A DNA stretch of 64,000 bases. It comes from an uncultured Lachnospiraceae bacterium (GTDB taxonomy: Bacteria > Bacillota > Clostridia > Lachnospirales > Lachnospiraceae). The translations under genes and the position numbers were made by a program. The DNA is taken from assembly GCA_910586125.1 (NCBI GenBank), contig CAJUHP010000017.1, positions 1 to 64,000 on the forward strand, in the 5' to 3' direction. The notes beneath the pieces are model-generated. The model searched no databases. It was not told where the DNA came from and worked only from the letters and a program-made list of their open reading frames with translations. Shown piece after piece: positions 1 through 7,461 of this stretch. The stretch's first letter is position 1. The number at the start of each line of letters is the position of its first letter.

Positions 1-502
1 CACCTGCTTCCTGTCTGCATTGATTCAATTTATCGCGGTTTTCAAAAGCAACGTCACCAATTAAAATCTTCCCATTCTCTTTCAGGCAATTACACAAAGT
101 GCAAAGAAAGGATATTTTTTGTTCATCCGTCAAATGATGCAGTGAGTATGTTGCCACAATAAAATCATAGCATTGATTCCGCAGCGGCTCTACTAATCCT
201 TTCGTGAAATCACCCTGATAAAGATGTGAACCCGGCATTTTCCCGGATGCTAATTCAATCATTCTTGACGAGAAATCCTGCCCATAGATGGAACAACCAT
301 GTTCATATAGTTTTGTTGTGAGTGTACCCGTTCCAAAACCTATATCAAGCACTGTTGCGTTTGGCCTTTCCATAATGGCCTGAAAGATGTTTCCAAGCAC
401 ATCCCTGTAACCGGCAAACGGATATGTATTTTCTTCATCGGAAATCCCCACCGTTTTGTCATATCCATCTGCCCACAAGTCAAAGCCGTTTTTATTTAAC
501 AT
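1..502 (-). CDS. class I SAM-dependent methyltransferase, 3' end outside window
   Basis: Partial gene: the start is inside the window at 502 and the C-terminus runs off base 1. The first 167 residues are visible. They carry a Rossmann methyltransferase signature, with motif I VLDIGFGTGTLTTKL near residues 51-65, an acidic post-strand region, and FIVATYSLHHLTDEQK, typical of Methyltransf_11/25 small-molecule methyltransferases. The ATG at 502 follows GGAGGCAGGT, a good ribosome binding site. Substrate unknown. The gene is clearly more AT-rich than the backbone beyond 1.3 kb, like the relic next to it, so it was probably acquired horizontally. Confidence 0.8.
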   Translation of the reverse strand, partial: MLNKNGFDLWADGYDKTVGISDEENTYPFAGYRDVLGNIFQAIMERPNATVLDIGFGTGTLTTKLYEHGCSIYGQDFSSRMIELASGKMPGSHLYQGDFTKGLVEPLRNQCYDFIVATYSLHHLTDEQKISFLCTLCNCLKENGKILIGDVAFENRDKLNQCRQEAG

Positions 503-551
503 ACCTGCCTCCTTAAACATCAATTTATATATTTAATTATAAAATATGTGC

Positions 552-1186
552 CTAATGCCTGCAATGTATATTTATAATCCCTCTTTCTATGGGTACACAA
601 TTCCAAAAAGGGAGATATTTAACCACAGATTCACTTTTGTCTGCACATAATACAATGCCGATCGGCGGATTGTCCCCTTCATTCATAAGCTCCCGCTCAT
701 AATAGTGAACATACATCTGCATCTGACCTGAATTCTGATGTGTTAAATCACCAACTTTTAAATCTATCAAAACATTTCAAAATGTAATTATAGAATACAA
801 GATCAATTCTAAAATGACGCCCATCGAAAGTAATTCTTTTCTGTCTAGCAACAAAAGAAAATCCTCTTCCAAGTTCTAAAAGAAATTTCTGCAAATGAGA
901 AATCAGAGCTTGCTCTAAATCACTTTCATAAAAATCATCATTAGGTGTCAGTCCAAGAAATTCCAACACATACGGGTCACGGATAACATCTTCTGGTTTT
1001 TTCTCTGGCTCTAATGTCTGTATTCCCTCTGCAACCTGCTCTTTATTTTTACTGGATAATAACCTTTCATAAAAGAATGAATTTATCTGTCGCTCAAGTT
1101 GTCTGGTACTCCATTGGGATTTTACAGCTTCCTGCATATAAAATTCTCTTGCATTTTCATTCTCTACCCGCATCAGAAGTCTATTC
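552..1186 (-). pseudogene. DUF1016 (YhcG/PDDEXK_3-like) nuclease, broken
   Basis: Two frames together encode part of a DUF1016/YhcG-type protein. The upstream part (minus strand, about 1186 to 770) has the conserved helical region EFYMQEAVKSQWSTRQLERQ, then DPYVLEFLGL and the nuclease-core residues in RIDLVFYN. The continuation FVLIDLKVGDLTH..GQMQMYV is in another frame (about 770 to 552). The shift lies at about 765-775, where TGTTTTGATAG stands where a TTTTG duplication would restore the frame, so a 5-bp slippage deletion is likely. The N-terminal domain is missing (the frame joins the rlmD scar at about 1186) and the C-terminus is degraded after VVKY. Not functional as seen. Confidence 0.75.
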
Positions 1187-1306
1187 CTTAATCTTGTATG
1201 TAACCCGCTCTTTCGGCTTGTACGCTTCGGCTCTCTTGGCGATATTATCAAGCGGCACTTTGCCCTCACCCTCGCCAAACTCCACTTTTACGTTGATTGC
1301 GCTATC
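1181..1306 (-). other. scar of an integrative element fused to the 3' end of rlmD
   Basis: Immediately past the rlmD stop, in a frame shifted by 2 nt, the minus strand encodes a 41-residue peptide starting DSAINVKVEFGEGEG and ending VTYKIKE before a stop at 1181. From memory this resembles a C-terminal extension found on RlmD/RumA homologues of Clostridia in which an integrative element has entered the 3' end of the gene. Here it is frameshifted right after SHKK and cut off where the DUF1016 relic begins. Base composition changes from GC-rich to AT-rich at this junction. Recognition of the peptide is from memory and was not searched. Confidence 0.55.
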
Positions 1307-2678
1307 GTTTTTTGTGGGAAAGCATTACAACCGTCTCCACCCCCACCGTCTGCGCAAACATATCTACCGGCTGCACCCGTACCAACTCATATTCCCCCGC
1401 GCACAGATACTTCAAATCCCTTGCCAGCGACGCCGGATTACAGGACACATAGACCACCCGCTCCGGTCCCATAGCAAGAATCGTATCCAACAGCGCCGTG
1501 TCACATCCCTTTCGCGGCGGATCCACCACGATCACATCCGCTCTCTCCTTTTCTTCCTCATAGAACCGCGGCAGCACCTCCTCAGCCCTGCCCAGATAAA
1601 ACGACGCATTGGTGATCCCGTTTGCCCTGGCATTTTCCCTGGCATCCTCCACCGCCGAAGGGATCACCTCCACGCCCCGCACCCATTTGGCCTGTCTGGC
1701 CAGAAACAGCGTGATGGTGCCCGTACCGCAGTACAGATCCCAGACCGTCTCCCGGCCGGTGAGCCCTGCATATGCCAGCGCCACATCATATAACTTCCCA
1801 GTCTGCTCCGGATTTACCTGAAAAAAGGACTGCGGCGAAATCCGATAGCGAAGACCCGCGATTGTCTCGGTAATATATCCATCCCCATACAGATGGCGCA
1901 CCTCTCTGCCCAGAATCACATTGGTATTCTCCGTATTGATATTGAAAGAAATCGTAGTCATCCCAGGAAGTGTCCGCAGCGCCTGCACAAGCTCCTCCTT
2001 ATGGGGAAGTCTCTTCCCATTTATAACCAGGCAGACCATAACCTGGCGGCCATCCCCGATTTCCTCCCCCACCCGAATCAAAACATGGCGCACCAACCCC
2101 CGGTGTCCGCTCTCCTCATACGGTGCAATCCCATATGCCTCCATCCAATCCACCACGATTTTCAGCACCTTCTCATTCACGGGATCTCCCAAAAAACAGC
2201 GGGGCGTCTCAATAATGGAGTGCGTCCGCCCCGCATAAAAACCGGCGATGATCCGGCCGTCCTTGCTGCGGCCTATGGGAAACTGCGCCTTGTTGCGGTA
2301 TCCCCAGGGCTGCTCCATTCCGATCACCGCTTCTACCGGCGGGTTCTCAAAGCCGCCGATGCGCCGAAGCTGACCGCGCACCTTCTCCTCCTTAAAAGCC
2401 AGTTGGCGCTCATAGGACAGGCTCTGGAGCTGGCAGCCGCCGCAGGGGCCGGACACCGGGCACAGCGGCTTCACCCGGCTTTCTGACGCGCCCAGCACCT
2501 CCACAAGCCTTGCAAACCCGTACGTCTTTTTCATCTTCATAATCTTTGCCTGAACCCTGTCCCCAATCACCGCATCCTTAATAAAGAGGGTATAGCCCTC
2601 TGCTCTGCCTATACCCTCTCCGTCTTCGCTCATATCCTCAATGGTGACTTCCACCAAATCATTCTTTTTCCAATTCAT
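1302..2678 (-). CDS. rlmD: 23S rRNA (uracil-5-)-methyltransferase RlmD
   Basis: 458 aa, a typical length for the RumA/RlmD family, which makes m5U1939 in 23S rRNA using SAM. Residues 1-60 form a TRAM RNA-binding domain (EGIGRAEGYTLFIKDAVIGD). Cys73, Cys79, Cys82 and Cys161 are placed as the 4Fe-4S ligands. The SAM motif is DLYCGTGTITLFLA, followed by VVDPPRKGC and the catalytic nucleophile in VYVSCNPASLARDL. RlmD and its relatives RlmCD/TrmA are not separable with certainty by eye. The last residues, VETVVMLSHKKR, end where an integrative-element scar begins. It lies 28 nt downstream of the exoribonuclease gene, probably in the same transcript. Confidence 0.92.
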   Translation of the reverse strand: MNWKKNDLVEVTIEDMSEDGEGIGRAEGYTLFIKDAVIGDRVQAKIMKMKKTYGFARLVEVLGASESRVKPLCPVSGPCGGCQLQSLSYERQLAFKEEKVRGQLRRIGGFENPPVEAVIGMEQPWGYRNKAQFPIGRSKDGRIIAGFYAGRTHSIIETPRCFLGDPVNEKVLKIVVDWMEAYGIAPYEESGHRGLVRHVLIRVGEEIGDGRQVMVCLVINGKRLPHKEELVQALRTLPGMTTISFNINTENTNVILGREVRHLYGDGYITETIAGLRYRISPQSFFQVNPEQTGKLYDVALAYAGLTGRETVWDLYCGTGTITLFLARQAKWVRGVEVIPSAVEDARENARANGITNASFYLGRAEEVLPRFYEEEKERADVIVVDPPRKGCDTALLDTILAMGPERVVYVSCNPASLARDLKYLCAGEYELVRVQPVDMFAQTVGVETVVMLSHKKR

Positions 2679-2706
2679 GAATCTCTGTCATCCCTCCGGG
2701 CTTTTC

Positions 2707-3648
2707 TCACAGCTTTGTTGTCGGGCGCAGATTGGATTCAAAAAACCGGTTATACCCCATCCATTCTCCGCTCACAGCTCCGCTCATAATCTCCTTCATG
2801 GTCTCCAGCTTTGCGTCGGCATTGTCTGCCAGGGACAGGGCCAGCGCCTCCGCCAGCGCCGGTTTTTTCGGAGAACCATACTCCAATTCCCCGTGATGCG
2901 CTAAAATACAGTGGATTAACTCCGAGGCCGTCCGCTCCGGAAATCCTTCTATCGTCCGGATTCGCTCCCGTATCCACATCGCGCCCATCATGATATGCCC
3001 CAGAAGCTGCCCGTCGTCGGTATAATCGTTCTCCGGAAACAGCGACAGCTCCTCCGTCTTGCCGATATCGTGAAACAGCGCCGCGCACAGGAGCAGATCC
3101 CGGTTCAGATACGGATAGACCGACACAAAATAGTCGCACAGCTTCATCACGCTGAGCGTATGCTCCAGCAGGCCGCCCACAAAACCGTGATGTACGGCCT
3201 TGGCCGCCGAATGATCGCAGAAGTTCTTTACAAACTCCTTGTCATCGACAAAAAAGCTCTCGGCCAGACGCCGCAGGAAAGGGTTTGCCAGGCTGCCGAT
3301 CATGGCGGACAACTGCCGGTACATCTCCGGAATGTCCTTCTCCGACACCGGCAGATAGTTTGCCGGCGTAAACTCCCCCTCTCTGGCTACCCGAATCCGG
3401 CGCGTATTCAACTGCAGGCTGCCCTGAAAACTGGTCACTTCCCCGTCCACCATAATATAGTCCAACGCTTCAAAATGAGCGATCCCGTTTGTCAGCTCCC
3501 ATACTTTGGCGTCGATCGTCCCCGTCTTATCCTGCAGCACCAGAGAATAATAGCTCTTGCCCGCCTTTGTCTTGGCAACCTGCTTTACCTTGCACAGATA
3601 GATATCACAGATCCTGTCACCTTCCCGAAATGTCTCGATATACTTCAT
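2707..3648 (-). CDS. YhaM-type 3'-5' exoribonuclease (OB fold + HD domain)
   Basis: 313 aa, matching the YhaM/Cbf1 family of about 314 aa. Residues 1-90 form an OB-fold nucleic-acid-binding domain (SLVLQDKTGTIDAKVWEL), followed by an HD phosphohydrolase domain. Metal ligands are visible as H162-H163-type residues in GGLLEHTLSV, His193-Asp194 in ALFHDIGKTEEL, and the later AHHGELEYGSP. Family members degrade RNA and ssDNA from the 3' end with Mn2+ and are cytoplasmic. The ATG at 3648 is preceded by GAAGGGA. It sits between the HtrA-like gene (39 nt upstream) and rlmD (28 nt downstream). Confidence 0.88.
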   Translation of the reverse strand: MKYIETFREGDRICDIYLCKVKQVAKTKAGKSYYSLVLQDKTGTIDAKVWELTNGIAHFEALDYIMVDGEVTSFQGSLQLNTRRIRVAREGEFTPANYLPVSEKDIPEMYRQLSAMIGSLANPFLRRLAESFFVDDKEFVKNFCDHSAAKAVHHGFVGGLLEHTLSVMKLCDYFVSVYPYLNRDLLLCAALFHDIGKTEELSLFPENDYTDDGQLLGHIMMGAMWIRERIRTIEGFPERTASELIHCILAHHGELEYGSPKKPALAEALALSLADNADAKLETMKEIMSGAVSGEWMGYNRFFESNLRPTTKL

Positions 3649-3687
3649 ACTTTGTCCCTTCCTTCTGTCCGTCTTATCGTCAGCATC

Positions 3688-5226
3688 TCACCGCGTCCCC
3701 AGCGTCACGTCAAACTCCATCTCCACGTATTCATCCTGTCCGCCCCGGTATGCTGTCAGGGAGATGACATCCCCCGTACTGTAGTTCTCCAAAAGCCGCT
3801 GCAGACTCTGCATGGTCATCAGATCGCTGCCCGCGCCGCTCACAATCACATCACCCACCCGCAGTCCAGCCAGATAAGCGGGACTGTCCACCACCACACG
3901 GGTCACATAGATGCCGGCGGGCATTCCGTATTCCTCCGCAATTTCCGCCGTCGCATTCTGGCCCTGGATTCCCAGGTAGGCCGCGTCAATGCCAGAACTC
4001 AGTTTTTCGATGATGCCTTTCAGCCCGGAAATCCCGATCGCTATCGGAAAGTCCGGCGTCTCTTCCCCATAGCCGGTAAGGATTCCAACGATCTCCCCCG
4101 TCATGTTGAAGAGAAAGCCGCCCCCGGTTTCTGCCATCCGGATATCGGAATACAAAAGCTGAAAGGCTGTGTCTGTCCCCTGTGCGTTCCGCTGCACCAG
4201 GGAAATCATTCCGGCTGTCACCGATCCGGGATGACCTGACGGGCAACCCGCCGCCACGACCGGCATCCCTCCCGTCACCTGATAGGAATTTCCCAGCACC
4301 AACGGTACAATATTGTCAAAAACATCATCCGGCACCGCCCCGCGGGATACGCTGACAATGGCGATCCCGGTGATGCTGTCCGCTTTTTTTACTCTTGCTT
4401 CCACCGTCTTTCCGGAGGCAAAGGTAACGGTCAGCGCCTCCGCATCCTGAATCGTACCATAATCCGTCAAAATCAGCACTTCGGCGTCCGTCGTCACAAT
4501 CACAGCCCCGGAACTCTGGTTGGCGCTGGATACCGGATTGTGAAACCAGTCTGTATCCTGCGTCACGCTGCTGATCGTCACCAGACCTTTGTTGATGACT
4601 TTCATCGTACTGCTTACCAGGCGGTACCACCCCGACGCCAGATACGTTTCCTGCTCCTTCAGCTCCTCCCGTATGGCCAGGCTGGCTTCCTGTGCCGCAA
4701 GCTGGCGCAGAAATTCCTCCGGGCTTGTCTGCGGCGTTTCCGTGCTGTCCGGTTCTCCGCCGCCGCTGGACTCGCCGTTTATGCCTTCCCCGCTTGCGGT
4801 CTGCCCGCCTGTCCCTTCCGGGCTTTTGCTTTCGCCGCCGGTTCCCTCGCCGTTTGTGCCGTTTGGACCTTCGCCGCTTCCCGTTCCCTCGCTGCTGTCG
4901 CTCTCACCGCCCGGCCCCGTTTCTGTCGAAGAATCGCTCTCCTTCGCTGAATCCGGCTCGGTCATTCCCTCCAGGGAGGTGTCTCCCTCCGTATGGCTTT
5001 CCTCCGGGTCCCTTCCCATATGGATGGACTCCGTCGGCTGCGTTTCCTGCGGCAGAAAGCGAGGCTCCAAGTATTTCACCCCCAGCACAAAAAACAGCGC
5101 CGCCACCAGCCCAAACAAAACGGCTGACGCCGCCAGCCTGCAGACCTTCCATATCCGGTAACGCCGTCCCGCTGCCTTATTCATTATTTTCTCGCGGATA
5201 AATTCCCGATCCTCCGAATCCGGCAT
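3688..5226 (-). CDS. HtrA-like trypsin-fold PDZ protein without catalytic triad
   Basis: 512 aa membrane protein. One transmembrane segment at about residues 29-50 (LAASAVLFGLVAALFFVLGV) is followed by a roughly 100-residue Glu/Ser/Thr/Gly-rich linker, a trypsin-like domain (about 200-365) and a C-terminal PDZ domain (about 395-500, SPAYLAGLRVGDVIVSGAG). The architecture is that of DegP/HtrA proteases. The triad is gone: LTDYGTI replaces LTNNHV(I/V), DSITGIAIV replaces the (S/T)DLAVL Asp site, and ETGGGF replaces GNSGG. It is therefore predicted to bind rather than cut extracytoplasmic clients. It has its own promoter at 5264-5292 and is followed closely by the YhaM-type gene. Confidence 0.85.
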   Translation of the reverse strand: MPDSEDREFIREKIMNKAAGRRYRIWKVCRLAASAVLFGLVAALFFVLGVKYLEPRFLPQETQPTESIHMGRDPEESHTEGDTSLEGMTEPDSAKESDSSTETGPGGESDSSEGTGSGEGPNGTNGEGTGGESKSPEGTGGQTASGEGINGESSGGGEPDSTETPQTSPEEFLRQLAAQEASLAIREELKEQETYLASGWYRLVSSTMKVINKGLVTISSVTQDTDWFHNPVSSANQSSGAVIVTTDAEVLILTDYGTIQDAEALTVTFASGKTVEARVKKADSITGIAIVSVSRGAVPDDVFDNIVPLVLGNSYQVTGGMPVVAAGCPSGHPGSVTAGMISLVQRNAQGTDTAFQLLYSDIRMAETGGGFLFNMTGEIVGILTGYGEETPDFPIAIGISGLKGIIEKLSSGIDAAYLGIQGQNATAEIAEEYGMPAGIYVTRVVVDSPAYLAGLRVGDVIVSGAGSDLMTMQSLQRLLENYSTGDVISLTAYRGGQDEYVEMEFDVTLGTR

Positions 5227-5263
5227 CGTGACTTCTCCTTTGTCTGAGAATAATTCTATCTCT

Positions 5264-5292
5264 ATTATAGTGGGACAGGAAAGATTTGTGAA
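5264..5292 (-). promoter_or_regulatory. sigma-A-type promoter for the HtrA-like gene
   Basis: On the minus strand TTCACA (5292-5287) and TATAAT (5269-5264) are separated by 17 nt. The -10 is perfect and the -35 matches 5 of 6 positions. It lies 38 nt upstream of the start at 5226, in the gap after the histidine kinase gene. Confidence 0.7.
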
Positions 5293-5325
5293 GCACTTTT
5301 TACAAAACTATGAAGACATGAAAAA

Positions 5326-6750
5326 CTAAGAAGACACTTTTCTTCCCTCATCCTTTGGCTTCTGCAGTGAAAATATAAACTCCGATCCCACTCCTACCGT
5401 ACTGATTACATCAATTGTCTGGCTGTGAGCCTGTATCACCTCTTTCACGATGGCAAGGCCCAGACCTGTCCCCTTTTTATCCTTGCCGCGGGACAGGTCG
5501 CTCTTATAGAAGCGCTCCCAGATCCGTTTCTGGCTGTCCTTAGGGATCCCGATCCCATTGTCCCGCACGGAGACAAACACTTTTTCAAACCGTTCCGACG
5601 TCTCCAGCCAGATAATGGAATCGTTCGGTGAAAACTTGATGGCATTGTCAATCAGATTGTAAAGCACCTGCTGAATCTTACTCAAATCCGCCCGCACCAT
5701 CAGCGTCCGGGCGGAAAAAGTCAGATCAAAGGTGATCTTTTTGGGTATACAGGCGCCCTCAAACGCCGCCGCCGTATTTTTCACCACCTGATTGATATCA
5801 AAGTCACTCAATTCCAGATAAGTGCCGCGGCTCTCCAGGCTCTGAAGCGCCAGCGTATTCTGTGTCAGCTTCGTGAGACGCTCTGTCTCTGAGATCACCA
5901 GCTTCATATACTTTTCGTGCATCGGCGGCGGAATGGTCCCGTCCATGATGGCTTCCAGATATCCCTTGATGCTGGTCAGGGGAGAGCGGAAATCGTGGGA
6001 GACGTTGGAGATAAATTTTCTCTGATACTCTTCCATCTTGGACAGCTCGCTGGCCATATAGTTCAGCGTGTCCGCGAGATATCCCATCTCGTCTTCCGGG
6101 CGCAACGCGCAGCGGTAGTCCAGATCTCCCTCGGCAAACCGGTTTGCCGCCACCGTGATTTTGCGCAGCGGCCGGTAGACGATCCAGTGAAAAACAAAAA
6201 GCAGAATCAAAGACAGCGCAAAAATAATCAGGCCGGTCACATAGACTACATTCAGAATCCGGTCGCGGGAAGCAATCGCTTCGCTCACCGGCTGATGCAG
6301 CACGACGTAGCCGGAGACACGGTAGCTGCCGGAAATGGAGGCGTAAACGGAAATCATCTCCCGGTCAAAATGATCGTAAAAAGTTCCCGTTGTATAGGGT
6401 TCCTGCCCGCTGTCCGCCGGATTGAAATCCGAGATCTGCTTTCGGGTATCCGTCTGATCGGAATCATAGATGATCTCTCCTTGCCGGTTCATCAGCCAGG
6501 CTGTGGCGTCCATACAGTCCGCCACCGTTTCAATTCGGGGAACCGCGTTGCTCAGATCCAGATTTCCGCTGCCGTAAAAGGCTGAGCAGGCATCCGCCAG
6601 CAGGCTGACCTCCGTGTACAGCCTTTCTCCGGCATCGTGCAGCAGATAGCGCTCCGTCATCCCGGCGGAAAAAAAAGCGATGACCAGAAACGCCAGGATA
6701 AAGAAAATCAGATACCCCAAAAGAAATTTGACATACAGCCGGCGTTTCAT
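5326..6750 (-). CDS. sensor histidine kinase, HAMP-HisKA-HATPase
   Basis: 474 aa membrane kinase. TM1 at about 9-30 and TM2 at about 168-190 enclose an extracytoplasmic sensor domain of about 135 residues. A HAMP domain follows (YRPLRKITVAANRFAEGDLDY). The HisKA box is FISNVSHDFRSPLTSIKGYL, with the phosphorylated His in SHDFRSP. HATPase_c has N box DNAIKFSPND, G1 DNGIGIP and G2 GTGLGLAIVKEV. Its start codon overlaps the stop of the response regulator by 4 nt (ATGA), so the two are translationally coupled and form a cognate pair. Signal unknown; the gene order mutS2-regulator-kinase gives no clear hint. Confidence 0.92.
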   Translation of the reverse strand: MKRRLYVKFLLGYLIFFILAFLVIAFFSAGMTERYLLHDAGERLYTEVSLLADACSAFYGSGNLDLSNAVPRIETVADCMDATAWLMNRQGEIIYDSDQTDTRKQISDFNPADSGQEPYTTGTFYDHFDREMISVYASISGSYRVSGYVVLHQPVSEAIASRDRILNVVYVTGLIIFALSLILLFVFHWIVYRPLRKITVAANRFAEGDLDYRCALRPEDEMGYLADTLNYMASELSKMEEYQRKFISNVSHDFRSPLTSIKGYLEAIMDGTIPPPMHEKYMKLVISETERLTKLTQNTLALQSLESRGTYLELSDFDINQVVKNTAAAFEGACIPKKITFDLTFSARTLMVRADLSKIQQVLYNLIDNAIKFSPNDSIIWLETSERFEKVFVSVRDNGIGIPKDSQKRIWERFYKSDLSRGKDKKGTGLGLAIVKEVIQAHSQTIDVISTVGVGSEFIFSLQKPKDEGRKVSS

Positions 6751-7457
6751 TGTGTCTTGGCCTCAAACTTGTAGCCGATTCCCCAGACCGTCGCTAAAGA
6801 CCAGGCCGGATGATCCTTGATCTTCTCCCGGAGCCTCTTGATATGTACGTCCACCGTGCGGGTGTCCCCGATATACTCATACCCCCAGATATGGTCAAGA
6901 AGCTGCTCTCTGGTAAAAACGCGGTTGGGCGAGGCGGCCAGGAAATACAGAAGCTCCAGTTCCTTCGGCGGCATATCCACCGTCTGGCCCATATATTGCA
7001 CGGAATAATTGGTCAGGCTGACCACCAGATCCGGATAGGAAACCACATCTCCCTGCGCGGAGGGAGACGCACTGACCGCCGGCTGCGCCGCCGTGCGCCG
7101 CAGAACCGCTTTCACGCGGGCTACCAGCTCCTTGGAGTCAAACGGTTTGATGATATAATCGTCCGCGCCCAGCTCCAGCCCCAGCACCTTGTCAAAAACC
7201 TCCCCCTTGGCGCTTAGCATGATGATCGGCGTGGCGGCTTCCCTGCGGATTTCCCGGCAGACGTGATAACCGTCAATGCCGGGAAGCATCAGATCCAGAA
7301 GAATCAGATCCGGGGAAAACGTGTGAAATTTAAGCAGGGCATCCTCCCCATTGTAGACCATGCAGGTGTCAAAACATTCCTTGGTCAGATACAGGGAAAT
7401 CAGTTCAGCGATATTTTCGTCGTCATCTACAATCAGGATTTTCTGCTTATCGGTCAT
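6747..7457 (-). CDS. OmpR/PhoB-family response regulator
   Basis: 236 aa. The receiver domain has the acidic pocket DDDE near residues 11-14, the phospho-acceptor Asp55 in LILLDLMLPG, the Thr/Ser position in IIMLSAKGE and Lys in YIIKPFD. A 20-residue Ala/Ser-rich linker joins the C-terminal winged-helix Trans_reg_C domain (LLYFLAASPNRVFTREQLLD, then RTVDVHIKRLREKI). It starts only 4 nt after the mutS2 stop, its ribosome binding site AAGGAG lies inside the mutS2 end, and it overlaps the kinase start by 4 nt. Confidence 0.93.
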   Translation of the reverse strand: MTDKQKILIVDDDENIAELISLYLTKECFDTCMVYNGEDALLKFHTFSPDLILLDLMLPGIDGYHVCREIRREAATPIIMLSAKGEVFDKVLGLELGADDYIIKPFDSKELVARVKAVLRRTAAQPAVSASPSAQGDVVSYPDLVVSLTNYSVQYMGQTVDMPPKELELLYFLAASPNRVFTREQLLDHIWGYEYIGDTRTVDVHIKRLREKIKDHPAWSLATVWGIGYKFEAKTQ

Positions 7458-7461
7458 AGAT

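Noticed and set aside
1014..1793. 259-codon plus-strand open frame across the rlmD 3' end
   Set aside because: It is antisense to the well-supported rlmD gene and the element scar; composition is Arg/His/Pro-rich as in shadow frames of GC-rich genes, and there is no ribosome binding site.
2995..4239. 414-codon plus-strand open frame opposite the exoribonuclease and HtrA-like genes
   Set aside because: It overlaps two real genes on the other strand, has no recognisable motif and shows Gln/His/Arg-rich shadow composition.
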